Notes: generated by a model from the letters alone, not told the origin. 64,000 nucleotides of DNA from Mesorhizobium sp. (GCA_004020645.1 SAQL01000005.1:124001-188000), one strand, 5' to 3'. Positions 43,747 to 52,621 are shown, counted from the stretch's first letter. Program-made: numbers and translations.

Positions 43747-44880
43747 TCAGATCACGTAGGATCGGAGAGGCTCGAAGCCGTTGAAGGCGACCGAGGCGTA
43801 GGTCGTCGTGTAGGCGCCGGTGCCCTCGATCAGCACCTCGTCGCCGATGGTCAGCGACAGGGGCAGCGGATACGGCGTCTTCTCGTACATCACGTCGGCC
43901 GAATCGCAGGTCGGGCCGGCGAGCACGCACGGAGCGGTCTCGGTGCCGTCATGCGCGGTCACGATCGGGTAGCGGATCGCCTCGTCCATCGTCTCGGCGA
44001 GACCGCCGAACTTGCCGATGTCGAGGAAGACCCAGCGCACATTGTCGTTGTCGGCCTTCTTCGAGATCAGCACGACTTCCGACTTGATGACGCCGGCATT
44101 GCCGACCATGCCACGGCCCGGTTCGATGATCGTCTCGGGAATCGCGTTGCCAAAATGCTTGCGCAGCGCCGAGAAGATCGCCTGGCCATAGGCCTGTGCC
44201 ACCGGCACATCCCTGAGGTAACGGGTCGGGAAGCCGCCGCCCATATTGACCATCTTGAGCACGATGCCTTCCTCGGCGAGCGACGCGAACACCTTTTTGG
44301 CATCGCCGAGCGCGCGGTCCCAGGCGGTCAGGTCGGTTTGCTGCGAGCCGACATGGAACGACACCCCATAGGCGTCGAGCCCGAGGGTCCTGGCATGGCG
44401 TAGCACGTCGACCGCCATCGCCGGCACGCAGCCGAACTTGCGCGACAGCGGCCATTCCGCGCCTTCGCCGTCGGTCAGCACGCGGCAGAACACACGGGCG
44501 CCGGGTGCAACGCGGGCGATCTTCTCGACCTCCTCGACGCAGTCCACCGCGAACAGCCGGATGCCGAGCTGATAGGCGCGCTGGATGTCGCGCTCCTTCT
44601 TGATGGTGTTGCCGAAGGAGATGCGGTCCGCCGGCGCACCGGCGTCCATCGCCATCTCGACTTCGGCAACGGAAGCGGTGTCGAAGGACGAGCCCATCGC
44701 AGCAAGGAGGCGCATGATTTCCGGCGCCGGATTTGCTTTCACCGCATAGTAGATTTTGGAATCGGGAAGCGCCTTCTCGAAGGCGCGGAAATTGTCGCGC
44801 ACGACATCGAGATCGACGACGAGGCAAGGGCCGTTCGGACGTCGGGTGGCGAGGAAATCAAGGATGCGCTGGGTAGCCAT
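43747..44880 (-). CDS. Ornithine/lysine decarboxylase, alanine-racemase fold
   Basis: A 377-residue PLP enzyme of the eukaryote-like group IV decarboxylases. The PLP lysine is Lys48 (YYAVKANPAP), the phosphate glycines are in NMGGGFPTRY, EPGRGMVGNAG follows, and the catalytic cysteine is Cys325 (GPTCDSADV). It converts ornithine to putrescine, and possibly lysine to cadaverine, in the cytoplasm. Size and motifs fit the rhizobial Odc enzymes. I chose ATG 44880 (MATQRILDFLATRRP). It has a leader of about 430 nt, a hallmark of the alphaproteobacterial speF-type leader. It is divergent from an amidase gene. Confidence 0.92.
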   Translation of the reverse strand: MATQRILDFLATRRPNGPCLVVDLDVVRDNFRAFEKALPDSKIYYAVKANPAPEIMRLLAAMGSSFDTASVAEVEMAMDAGAPADRISFGNTIKKERDIQRAYQLGIRLFAVDCVEEVEKIARVAPGARVFCRVLTDGEGAEWPLSRKFGCVPAMAVDVLRHARTLGLDAYGVSFHVGSQQTDLTAWDRALGDAKKVFASLAEEGIVLKMVNMGGGFPTRYLRDVPVAQAYGQAIFSALRKHFGNAIPETIIEPGRGMVGNAGVIKSEVVLISKKADNDNVRWVFLDIGKFGGLAETMDEAIRYPIVTAHDGTETAPCVLAGPTCDSADVMYEKTPYPLPLSLTIGDEVLIEGTGAYTTTYASVAFNGFEPLRSYVI

Positions 44881-45311
44881 CGGGGTCTCTCCATCAGCGC
44901 CTTTCGGCGCGCACAAAGGCTGCGGGACGCGGGTCGTCGACCTCGCGAACGCGGTGGACAAAGGCGGGACGTCAAATCCATGGAACCAGCCGGTGGAGAC
45001 CCCGGAACCATGAAGCGCCGTCTCGCGGCGGTGAACCTTGGCCTTGCCCGGCCTCGGTTCGCTTTGTCTGCCTTGGCTTGGATGGGAGACCCGTCCGCAC
45101 TGCCGGCAATGAAGGTGTGCCTCTTCAGTAACCCCGGTCTTTGGACAACCGGCAGAACACCAGAAAGGCCCGCACCGTCGTTGCTTCAAGGTGTCCTCGG
45201 TCTGGCGGTTGGCCGCTAAACCGACTGGAGGGGTTAGCTCCAGTTACCTTACCGATATCCCTCACCATTTTGAGGATCGGCGGACACCCACAGGCACGTG
45301 CGACTTTGGGC
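44881..45311 (-). ncRNA. Structured leader of the decarboxylase gene, candidate speF element
   Basis: Between the predicted start of transcription (near 45311) and the decarboxylase ATG lie about 430 nt with several stems. They include ACTGGA with TCCAGT near 45220-45245, CGCCG-CGAGA-CGGCG near 45017-45031, and GCGCC-GAAA-GGCGC just ahead of the ribosome site (about 44897-44910). A 47-codon frame (45125-45268, starting MVRDIGKVTGAN) lies inside but lacks a good ribosome site. The speF RNA motif is known from leaders of alphaproteobacterial ornithine decarboxylase genes. I could not check its consensus. Confidence 0.5.
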
Positions 45312-45317
45312 AAGCGC

Positions 45318-45346
45318 GATATAAGGTCGAAGGATTTCACAATCAA
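45318..45346 (-). promoter_or_regulatory. Promoter of the decarboxylase leader
   Basis: The minus strand has -35 TTGATT (45346-45341), a 17-nt spacer and -10 TATATC (45323-45318). No other sigma-70-like pair of similar quality was seen in the region. Confidence 0.55.
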
Positions 45347-45388
45347 TAAAAATCGTACGCCAGGTTGTAAAAATTCCGGCAGCGCACA

Positions 45389-46621
45389 ATGTTGGACAGA
45401 CTGTATCCGGATATCGAACGCATGACAGGCACTCGCGGCCCCCTGAACGCTTTTCTCGACCTTGACGATGTCCCTGTATCCAATGCGCAATCCGGCCCGC
45501 TTGCCGGCCTGCGGCTGGCCGTCAAGGATATTTACGACGTGGCCGGCTACCGCACCGGCTGCGGCAATCCACAGAAATACCAAGAGGCTTCACCCGCCTC
45601 GGCGACAGCGCCGGCCGTCCAGGCGCTGCTTGATTCGGGCGCGCGCTTCGTCGGCAAGACGCAGACCGACGAGCTGGCCTTCTCGCTGATGGGGCTGAAC
45701 GCGCATTTTTCGTCGCCGGTCAATCCGGCGGCGCCGGACCGCATCACCGGCGGCTCGTCCTCCGGTTCCGCCGCCGCGGTTGCCGGCGGGCTGGCCGACA
45801 TCGCCATCGGATCCGACACCGGCGGCTCGATCCGCGCGCCGGCGAGCTTTTGCGGCCTGATCGGCCTGAGGACCACGCATGGCCGCATTTCGCTCGAAGG
45901 CGCCATGCCGCTGGCCCCTTCACTGGACACGTTCGGCTGGTTCGCCAGGGACATGGTCACCTACGAAAAGGTCGGCGCGGTGCTGCTCGGCAATGATCTG
46001 CATCGCCACGAATTGCAGCGTCCGCTCGCCCTGGATGCGCTGGACGGGCTCGTGCTCGGCCCGCGGGAAGCCGATGAATATCGCGGCCTGGTCCGGCATG
46101 TCTCTTCGGTGATAGGCGCGCCGCGGGTCATTGCGCCGCTCTCGCATTCCACCGACGATCTCTACTGGTGCTTCCGCAAGCTGCAGGGGTACGAGGCCTG
46201 GCAAAATCATGGTGCCTGGATCTCGCAAAGCGACCGGGTGCTGGGTCCCGGCGTCAAGGACCGCTTCGAGCATGGCGCGACCATCGACGCGGCAACCGCA
46301 CAACGTGAAACGGAACGTCGCGTTTCGTTTCGTCTTGAACTTGCCGAGCGTCTTGGCGAGGACGGCGTCCTTGTGCTGCCGACCGTTCCGGGTGCCGCAC
46401 CGCTCAAGACCGATCCCTTCGACGATTTGCAGACCTATCGCGAACGCGCGCTCAGACTGCTGTGTCTTTCCGGCCTGTCGGGCTTTCCGCAGATCACCCT
46501 GCCGCTGGGCCATGTCGACGGCGCCCCTTTCGGCCTCTCGCTGCTCGGACCTGAGAACAGCGACCGGCAGCTGATGGCGCTTGCCGCGCGCATCCTTTCA
46601 GCCCGCCAAAGGAGCGCATGA
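45389..46621 (+). CDS. Amidase-signature family hydrolase
   Basis: A 410-residue amidase, somewhat short for the family (450-500). The triad is Lys46 (LAVKDIYD), serines in ITGGSSSGSA (123-125) and nucleophile Ser147 (GSDTGGSIR). LVLPTVPGAAPLKTDP and SGFPQITLPLG close the fold. It is distinct from the 26.2-kb amidase. The following LysR gene starts 1 nt after its stop, so the two are co-transcribed. Its substrate is unknown; the divergent decarboxylase gene shares the upstream region. Confidence 0.9.
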   Translation: MLDRLYPDIERMTGTRGPLNAFLDLDDVPVSNAQSGPLAGLRLAVKDIYDVAGYRTGCGNPQKYQEASPASATAPAVQALLDSGARFVGKTQTDELAFSLMGLNAHFSSPVNPAAPDRITGGSSSGSAAAVAGGLADIAIGSDTGGSIRAPASFCGLIGLRTTHGRISLEGAMPLAPSLDTFGWFARDMVTYEKVGAVLLGNDLHRHELQRPLALDALDGLVLGPREADEYRGLVRHVSSVIGAPRVIAPLSHSTDDLYWCFRKLQGYEAWQNHGAWISQSDRVLGPGVKDRFEHGATIDAATAQRETERRVSFRLELAERLGEDGVLVLPTVPGAAPLKTDPFDDLQTYRERALRLLCLSGLSGFPQITLPLGHVDGAPFGLSLLGPENSDRQLMALAARILSARQRSA

Positions 46622-46622
46622 C

Positions 46623-47522
46623 ATGGATACGCTGACCCGCATGCGCGCCTTCATCGACGTGGTCGAGGCCGAAGGTTTTTCGGCAGCGGCGCGCAAGATC
46701 GGCCGCTCCAAAGCACTGCTGTCGAAATATGTGCGCGAGCTGGAGGACGAGCTCGGCGCGTTGCTGCTCAACCGCACCACCAGGCAGTTCTCGCTGACCG
46801 AGGCCGGCCACACCTATTACCGCCGCGCCTCGGAAATCGTCCGCGAGGTCGACAGCCTGGCCGATGCGGTGCGCGAATCCTCCGGCGACGTTCGCGGCAG
46901 GATCAAGCTGTCGGCGCCGCGCACTTTTGCCGACGCACCGATCGGCCAATCGCTGATCGACTTCGCCAAGCAGCATCCCGACATCGTGCTCGACATTCAT
47001 CTCGACGACCGCTTCGTCGATCTGGTCGAGGAAGGTTTCGATCTCGCTGTGCGCATTTCGCGGCTGGAGAACTCCTCGCTGATCGCGAGGCGTCTGGCGC
47101 CGTTTTCGGTGCGGCTCTGCGCATCTCCCGAACTGATCGCAAAGCACGGCATGCCGGTGCGGCCGCAGGACCTTGGCCGAGTGCCCTGCATCATCGACAC
47201 CAATGGCCGCTGGCTGACCAACTGGCCGTTCAAGGGCGACAGCGGCGACACGGTAACCGTTTCGGTCTCCGGTCCGATCGAAGTCAACAGCCCGATGTCG
47301 GCAAGGGCCGCCGCCGTGGCGGGATTGGGATTTTCCATCCTGCCGGATTTCATCGCCGCGCCCGACATCGAAAGTGGCCGGCTGGTGACCGCGCTGGATG
47401 ACCGCATCCTGCCGGGTGGCGGCATCTTTGCGGTCTATCCGCACCGACGCTATTTGCCTGCGAAAGTTCGCGTCTTTGTCGATTTCCTGGTGCAGTGGTT
47501 CAAGACGATTGACAATGCATGA
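46623..47522 (+). CDS. LysR-family transcriptional regulator
   Basis: A 299-residue LysR protein of the DsdC/AaeR-like large group. The HTH is in GFSAAARKIGRSKALLSKYV (about residues 17-37), followed by LGALLLNRTTRQFSLTEAG. The effector domain contains FDLAVRISRLENSSLIARRL and AAAVAGLGFSILPDFIA. AAAGGAG precedes ATG 46623. It likely controls the amidase gene immediately upstream. Confidence 0.9.
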   Translation: MDTLTRMRAFIDVVEAEGFSAAARKIGRSKALLSKYVRELEDELGALLLNRTTRQFSLTEAGHTYYRRASEIVREVDSLADAVRESSGDVRGRIKLSAPRTFADAPIGQSLIDFAKQHPDIVLDIHLDDRFVDLVEEGFDLAVRISRLENSSLIARRLAPFSVRLCASPELIAKHGMPVRPQDLGRVPCIIDTNGRWLTNWPFKGDSGDTVTVSVSGPIEVNSPMSARAAAVAGLGFSILPDFIAAPDIESGRLVTALDDRILPGGGIFAVYPHRRYLPAKVRVFVDFLVQWFKTIDNA

Positions 47523-47589
47523 GGCTTTTAGCCGCCGGGGGTCCCATTTTCGCCCGCTTTCTGGTAACTCTCGACAGTCACCGAAGTCG

Positions 47590-48276
47590 ATGGAATCACC
47601 ACCCAGAATGCATCCTAAACGTCAAGCAATCGTGATGGCTTCGGCCATGGTGGCGACATTTGCCACGGTCGGGCCGGCCGACGTGCATCCCCACGTCTTC
47701 GCCGAGGCTCGCCTCGAAGTGATCCTCAGCCCGGATCACCAAAGTGTGAAGGCCTTGCGCCATGTCTGGCGCTTCGACGATTTGTTTTCGAGCACAGTGA
47801 TGATGGAGTTCGACAAGAATTCCGACCTGAAGCTCGACGACCAGGAGCTGAAGGAAGTCGCCGACACCGTCCATGCTTCGCTGGCGGAGTTCAATTACTT
47901 CCAGCTCGTCACCGTCGACGGCAAGGACGAGGCGATGAACCCGCCGCCGCAGCTGATGGCGAATTTCGACAACGACCAGCTCATCATCCTGTTCGAATCC
48001 GAACCTAAGGCGCCGACCAGGCTGGCCGGCAAGATCGATATCGGCGTCTATGACCCGACCTTCTACACCGCGATCGATTTCACCGAGGATGCCAATCTGC
48101 AGGTCGCCGGCTTGCCGTCGACATGCACGAGCAAGGTCGTTCGTCCGAACCCCGACGAGGCGATCGCCGCGAACCAGAAGACCCTGACGGACGCCTTCTT
48201 CAACGATCCGACAGGCACCGATATGAGCAAGATCTTTGCGACCAAGCTTGAACTGAACTGTCGGCCAGAAGGATAA
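47590..48276 (+). CDS. DUF1007 periplasmic protein linked to metal transport
   Basis: A 228-residue exported protein with an amino-terminal hydrophobic segment (AIVMASAMVATFATVGPA) and the DUF1007 start HPHVFAEARLEVIL. Further signatures are HVWRFDDLFSSTVMMEFDKN and YDPTFYTAIDFTEDANLQV. The HPHVF histidines may bind metal. DUF1007 genes pair with NicO-type transporters, and here the transporter begins 4 nt downstream. A start at 47608 (MHPKRQ) is an alternative; 47590 has a better-placed GAAG box. Confidence 0.85.
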   Translation: MESPPRMHPKRQAIVMASAMVATFATVGPADVHPHVFAEARLEVILSPDHQSVKALRHVWRFDDLFSSTVMMEFDKNSDLKLDDQELKEVADTVHASLAEFNYFQLVTVDGKDEAMNPPPQLMANFDNDQLIILFESEPKAPTRLAGKIDIGVYDPTFYTAIDFTEDANLQVAGLPSTCTSKVVRPNPDEAIAANQKTLTDAFFNDPTGTDMSKIFATKLELNCRPEG

Positions 48277-48280
48277 TCCG

Positions 48281-49417
48281 GTGACGAAACCGTCCCTGCG
48301 TTTGGCTTGCGGCCTTTTGGCCGCCGCCCTTGTGATGACGCACGTCCTCGGCTCCGCCCACGCCCAGAGCTCGCTCGGCATCGGCACCAATGACGGGATA
48401 GCTCCGACCACCGGCCCGTTTGCCCATATCCTGATGTGGGTCAATCTGCGTCAGCAGGAATTCTACCGCGCGCTTGCCGGCGCGATGAAGGCGATGCGCG
48501 AGGATGGCAGCAAGCTGTGGCTGCTTATCGGCCTGTCCTTCGCCTACGGCATCTTCCATGCCGCCGGCCCCGGTCACGGCAAGGCGGTGATCTCGTCCTA
48601 CATGGTGGCGAACGAAGTCGCGCTCAAGCGCGGCATCATGCTGTCCTTCGTCTCGGCCCTGCTGCAGGCGCTGACGGCGATCGTCGTGATGATGCTCGCC
48701 TACTTCGTCCTGCGCGGCACCACCATATCAATGACCGATGCGGCATGGTTCCTCGAAGTCACGAGTTTTGTCTTCGTCACCCTGTTCGGCGCCTGGCTTT
48801 TGTGGCGCAAGGCCGGCCCCGCAATCCTTCGCCTGTTCGGCGCGAACCCTGCCTACAGTCTGTCGGCGGCCCATGCCGGCCATTCGCAAACAGGCCACTC
48901 ACATTCCGCACATGCTCATTCGGCGCATTCCCATGCGCTTCACGCACATGGCCATGATGGCCACGACCATGATCATGGCGCACACGACCATCACCATGAC
49001 CATGGCGGGCACGATCATCATCACCATGCGGGCGAGGTCTGCGAGACGTGCGGACATTCACACGCGCCCGACCCGGCGCTGCTTTCCGGCGACCGATTCG
49101 ACTGGCGCACCGCCTGGTCGGCGGTGGCTGCGGTCGGTATCCGCCCCTGCTCGGGCGCGCTGATCGTGCTGAGCTTTGCCATGCTCAACGGGCTGTGGTT
49201 CGGCGGCATCCTGTCGGTGCTGGCGATGGCGCTCGGCACCGCGATCACGGTCTCGATCTTGGCGACGCTGGCGGTGACGGCCAAGAACTGGGCCGTCTAT
49301 TTCGCCGGTGATGGCCGCATGGGCAACCGCATCCATTCGATCGTCGAGATCGGCGGCGCAGCCTTCGTCTTCCTGTTCGGGCTGCTGTTGTTGTCGGCCA
49401 GCCTGACGGCTGGCTGA
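48281..49417 (+). CDS. NicO-family nickel/cobalt (metal) transporter with His-rich loop
   Basis: A 378-residue polytopic membrane protein beginning at GTG after AAGGAT. Family signatures are FAYGIFHAAGPGHGKAVISS and VGIRPCSGALIVLSFAML. Between them (about residues 200-255) is a cytoplasmic loop with more than 30 histidines (HDHDHGAHDHHHDHGGHDHH), followed by CETCGHSH. RcnA-type members export nickel and cobalt. Partnership with DUF1007 is also seen in uptake-type systems, so the direction is open. Confidence 0.9.
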   Translation: MTKPSLRLACGLLAAALVMTHVLGSAHAQSSLGIGTNDGIAPTTGPFAHILMWVNLRQQEFYRALAGAMKAMREDGSKLWLLIGLSFAYGIFHAAGPGHGKAVISSYMVANEVALKRGIMLSFVSALLQALTAIVVMMLAYFVLRGTTISMTDAAWFLEVTSFVFVTLFGAWLLWRKAGPAILRLFGANPAYSLSAAHAGHSQTGHSHSAHAHSAHSHALHAHGHDGHDHDHGAHDHHHDHGGHDHHHHAGEVCETCGHSHAPDPALLSGDRFDWRTAWSAVAAVGIRPCSGALIVLSFAMLNGLWFGGILSVLAMALGTAITVSILATLAVTAKNWAVYFAGDGRMGNRIHSIVEIGGAAFVFLFGLLLLSASLTAG

Positions 49418-49429
49418 TGAAGCCATTGC

Positions 49430-49456
49430 GCGTCCGATTGGACGCAGCGCTCTAAC
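49430..49456. repeat. RIME-like repeat that supplies the stop of the erythronate dehydrogenase-like gene
   Basis: GCGTCC-GATT-GGACGC is followed by AGCGCTCTAAC. The minus-strand TAG of the upstream-reading gene (49452-49454) is part of GTTAGAGCGCT. The same arrangement occurs at 56476-56505. Confidence 0.65.
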
Positions 49457-50429
49457 TTGCGATTCTGCCGCCAAGCTCGTCCTCGATATGGGTGCGGATG
49501 ATGTCGTCGAAGCTATTCTCGGCGGCAAAGCCAAGCTCCCTCGACCGCCGCGCCTCGAACCGTGTCGGCCAGCCCTTGACGATCGCCCAGATCGTATCGT
49601 CGGGCTCCTCGCGGATCAGGTTCACCGCCTTGGCGCCGGCAATGCGTTCCAAGGCCTCGATCTGCTCGCCGACGGTGACGGCGACGCCGGGCATCGTCAG
49701 ATTGCGGCGCGGCCCGACGGCGCTGCCGTCGATCCCTGCTGCGTGGATCAAAAAATTCACCGCCGAGCGCGGGCTGGCGTGGGTGTGAACGACAGAGCGC
49801 GGCACCGGCAATATTGCTTCCTGGCCGCTCAACGGCTCGCGGATGATGCCGGAGAAAAAGCCCGAAGCCGCCTTGTTGGGCTTGCCCGGCCTGACGCAGA
49901 TGGTCGGCAGCCTGATACCGATGCCGTCGAAGAAGCCGCGCCGCGTATAATCGGCGAGCAATGCTTCGCCCATCAGCTTCTGCGTGCCGTAGGAGGTCAA
50001 CGGCGTCGGGTGGAATTCGTCGGGGATGATGTCCGGAAACGGTGCGCCGAACACGGCGATCGACGAGGTGAAGACGACGCGCGGCGCAAACCCCGCCAGC
50101 CTTATGGCATCGAACAGCGCCCTTGTGCCGTCGAGATTGACGCGATAGCCGAGATCGAAATTGGCTTCCGCCTCGCCCGACACGACGCCGGCGAGATGGA
50201 AGATCACGTCGGGGCGCGACGCGACCAGCCGTTCCATCGCGCTCGCCGCGGCGAGATCGCCTGTATGGATGGTGACGCCGACGCCTTCCAGTGTCGGCGC
50301 CTGCGGCGGCACGATATCATGAAGGTCGAGCGCGGCGATCTTCCGGCCGCTGAGCGTTCCGTCCTTCGCCAGCCGGGCGATGAGCTTGCGGCCGACCATG
50401 CCTGCCGCGCCGGTAATCAAAACACGCAT
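49452..50429 (-). CDS. D-erythronate dehydrogenase-like NAD-dependent epimerase/dehydratase
   Basis: A 325-residue extended SDR. The Rossmann motif is ITGAAGMVGRKLIARL (residues 5-20), the catalytic Ser is in VFTSSIAVFG and the Tyr/Lys pair is in SYGTQKLMGEALLADY. The RLPTICVRPGKPNKAASGFF segment and overall pattern fit DenD, which oxidises D-erythronate. The usual partners (DenK kinase, Dhtase) are not adjacent. AGGAT precedes ATG 50429. The gene is followed by a metal transporter in the opposite orientation and preceded by a small membrane-protein gene. Confidence 0.82.
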   Translation of the reverse strand: MRVLITGAAGMVGRKLIARLAKDGTLSGRKIAALDLHDIVPPQAPTLEGVGVTIHTGDLAAASAMERLVASRPDVIFHLAGVVSGEAEANFDLGYRVNLDGTRALFDAIRLAGFAPRVVFTSSIAVFGAPFPDIIPDEFHPTPLTSYGTQKLMGEALLADYTRRGFFDGIGIRLPTICVRPGKPNKAASGFFSGIIREPLSGQEAILPVPRSVVHTHASPRSAVNFLIHAAGIDGSAVGPRRNLTMPGVAVTVGEQIEALERIAGAKAVNLIREEPDDTIWAIVKGWPTRFEARRSRELGFAAENSFDDIIRTHIEDELGGRIAS

Positions 50430-50430
50430 A

Positions 50431-50637
50431 TCAATGATCCTTTTTGCGCTGGCTGCGGCCACGCAGCCAAAACACGACGAAAATGGCCACCATGAAGACA
50501 GCGGCAAGAACAGCGGCAAGAATGGTCGAGACACGGCCGACCGCCAGCATCACGGCTGGCAGATAGTAGGCGGCGATGCCGAACAGCAGCAGCACCCAGA
50601 GGGCGCCTATCGCCGCGTTGCGCGTGTCGCGATCCAT
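50431..50637 (-). CDS. Small two-helix membrane protein
   Basis: A 68-residue protein with two hydrophobic segments (about 8-32, IGALWVLLLFGIAAYYLPAV; and 37-58, VSTILAAVLAAVFMVAIFVV) and a basic tail RGRSQRKKDH. GTG 50640 would add one residue. Its stop is 1 nt before the erythronate dehydrogenase-like start, so the genes are coupled. I do not recognise a family; a TRAP-type small subunit is shorter on evidence than a generic small membrane protein. Confidence 0.6.
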   Translation of the reverse strand: MDRDTRNAAIGALWVLLLFGIAAYYLPAVMLAVGRVSTILAAVLAAVFMVAIFVVFWLRGRSQRKKDH

Positions 50638-50700
50638 CACGCGGCCCTGACGCGGCGGGAATTCATCAAGTTGGTTACCAATGCCATGGAACTCCCGGAG

Positions 50701-51681
50701 TCAGTGATAGTGGCCATGATGCGGGGCCGCATCGTGCGCATGGTCGTGCTCGCCATCCTGGCCATCATGGCTGTCGGCGCAATGGCCGAATTCCGGTTCT
50801 ACGGTGGCGTGGGCAATGCCATGCTCTGCGGCAAGCCGCTTCTTGATGGCGCTGACCGCCTTGTGGGCATCGACGCCATCGTTGAGGCAAGCGTGCAAGG
50901 TCGCCATGTTGCTTGAGCCGTCGAGCGACCAGACATGCATGTGATGCACCTCGCGCACGCCCTTGACTGTCCCCTCTATGTCCCTGGCGATCAGGTCGCG
51001 ATCGAGGCTCGCCGGCACGCCTTCGAGCAGGACATGGGCTGCTTCGCGCATCAGCGACCAGGCCGTGGACAGGATCAGCAGCGAGACGAGGACAGACAGG
51101 ATCGGATCGATAGACGTCCAGCCCGTTGCCAGGATGACCAGCGCAGCTATGATCGCCGCCGCCGATCCAAGCAGGTCGCCGAGCACGTGCAGGATAGCGC
51201 CGCGCATGTTCAGGCTGTCGCGGTCGCCGCCATGCAGCACGAAGAAGGAGCCGATATTGACCAGCAGACCGGCGATCGCGACGACCAGCATCGGCCCGCC
51301 GAGCACGGGCGCAGGCGTCAGCAGGCGTTCCCAAGCCTCATAGATGATCCACAGCGCAATGACGAAGATGGCGATGCCGTTGGTATAGGCGACCAGCGTT
51401 TTGACCCGGCCGAAACCATAGGTGAGGCGAACGGTGGCCGGCCGGCCGGCCAGATGAAAAGCATACCAGGCAAGGCCGAGCGCGATACAGTCGGCGAGCA
51501 TGTGGCCGGCATCCGCCAGCAGCGCCAGCGATCCGGTGAAGAGACCGCCAAGCGCTTCCACGACCATGAAGCCGGCGGTCAGGCAGGCTGCGATCAGCAC
51601 CCGTTTCTTGTCGGTCGAGCCGTGCACATGACCGGCGCCGTCCCTGTGGTCATGCCCTTGCGAACCATGGTCATGCGCCAT
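50701..51681 (-). CDS. CDF-family cation efflux protein (CzcD/ZitB-like)
   Basis: A 326-residue cation diffusion facilitator exporting Zn or similar divalent metal. It starts with a His-rich tail (MAHDHGSQGHDHRDGAGHVH), then six membrane helices. Metal-site motifs are SLALLADAGHMLADCIALG and HVLGDLLGSAA. The cytoplasmic domain includes REVHHMHVWSLDGSSNMATL, and the end is again His/Asp rich. AGGAG precedes ATG 51681. The frame upstream is open only because it reads through a repeat block, so the longer form is unlikely. Confidence 0.93.
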   Translation of the reverse strand: MAHDHGSQGHDHRDGAGHVHGSTDKKRVLIAACLTAGFMVVEALGGLFTGSLALLADAGHMLADCIALGLAWYAFHLAGRPATVRLTYGFGRVKTLVAYTNGIAIFVIALWIIYEAWERLLTPAPVLGGPMLVVAIAGLLVNIGSFFVLHGGDRDSLNMRGAILHVLGDLLGSAAAIIAALVILATGWTSIDPILSVLVSLLILSTAWSLMREAAHVLLEGVPASLDRDLIARDIEGTVKGVREVHHMHVWSLDGSSNMATLHACLNDGVDAHKAVSAIKKRLAAEHGIAHATVEPEFGHCADSHDGQDGEHDHAHDAAPHHGHYH

Positions 51682-51696
51682 CTGCAAACTCCTGTT

Positions 51697-51853
51697 AGAG
51701 CCTGATCCATCCCGGCAGAAACGGGATGGAGGCTCAATCTCTTTTGACCATGATCTTGCCCGAAAACCGGCCTCCACTTTTCGGGATCATGGTCCGTCTC
51801 GTTTGACCATGATCTTATCCGAAAACCGGCCTCCACTTTTCGGGATCATGGTC
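51697..51853. repeat. Repeat block: one hairpin and two tandem 52-bp palindromic units
   Basis: First is a dyad (51697-51735) with GAGCCT-TCCATCCCG arms. Then come two units, 51743-51794 and 51802-51853, with a 59-bp period. They differ at two positions. Each unit begins TTTGACCATGATCTT and ends GGGATCATGGTC, forming an inverted repeat. The last unit contains the TGA stop of the GNAT gene. It looks like a RIME-type element duplicated in tandem. Confidence 0.75.
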
Positions 51854-52538
51854 AGGCGCCGAACTCGGCGCGGAAATCCTCGAGCCGTCGCTTCTGGCGA
51901 CCGTCGCCATCGAAATTGGCCGGATCAAGCCATGCCTCATAGGCTTTGCGCAGTGCCGGCCACTCCTTGTCGATGATCGCATACCACGCGGTATCGCGGT
52001 TTTCGCCCTTGACCACAAGATGCTGGCGGAAAATGCCCTCGAACTTGAAGCCGAAACGCTCCGCCGCGCGCTTCGACGGCTCGTTGCGGCTGTTGCATTT
52101 CCATTCGTAGCGGCGATAGCCAAGCTCATCGAAGATGTATTTCATGAACAGGAACTGCGCTTCCGTCGCCGCTGGCTTGCGCGAGATCAGCGGCCCCCAA
52201 TAGATGTTGCCGATCTCGATCACGCCATGGGCCGGATCGATTCGCATCAGCGTCTGGCGTCCGGCGACCTTGCCGCTGGCCTTGTCGATGACCGCGAAGA
52301 ACAGCGGGTCCTCGCTGGCTTCGGCCTTGTCCAGCCATGGCTGGAAGGCGGCGCGGGTCTGCGGTGGGTAGTCGAACAGCCAGGCGAAGCGGCCATCGAC
52401 ATCGGGCACCGAGGATGCTTCAAATAAGCCGTCGCCGTGCTTTTCGGCGTTGAGCGGTTCCAGCCTGACGGTGCGCCCCTCCAGGACTTTGCGTTCGGGC
52501 CGCGGGCGCGGTTGCCAATTCTTGAGGTTTTCCGACAC
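51852..52538 (-). CDS. GNAT acetyltransferase (RimJ/RimL-like)
   Basis: A 228-residue GNAT enzyme with RTVRLEPLNAEKHGDGLFEA, IEIGNIYWGPLISRKPAATE and YRRYEWKCNSRNEPSKRAAE, then RFGFKFEGIFRQHLVVKG, all typical of RimJ/RimL-like acetyltransferases. I chose GTG 52538 (MSENLKNWQPRPR) after TGGAG; a longer frame exists upstream but overlaps the divergent aminotransferase start. Its TGA lies inside the repeat block. Substrate unknown. Confidence 0.85.
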   Translation of the reverse strand: MSENLKNWQPRPRPERKVLEGRTVRLEPLNAEKHGDGLFEASSVPDVDGRFAWLFDYPPQTRAAFQPWLDKAEASEDPLFFAVIDKASGKVAGRQTLMRIDPAHGVIEIGNIYWGPLISRKPAATEAQFLFMKYIFDELGYRRYEWKCNSRNEPSKRAAERFGFKFEGIFRQHLVVKGENRDTAWYAIIDKEWPALRKAYEAWLDPANFDGDGRQKRRLEDFRAEFGA

Positions 52539-52621
52539 CCAAAGCTCCAATCCGTTTGACTTTTGCGAAAGGACGCTCACAAAAACGCTCGCTCGGTGAA
52601 AGAACCACACGGACGGGAAAA

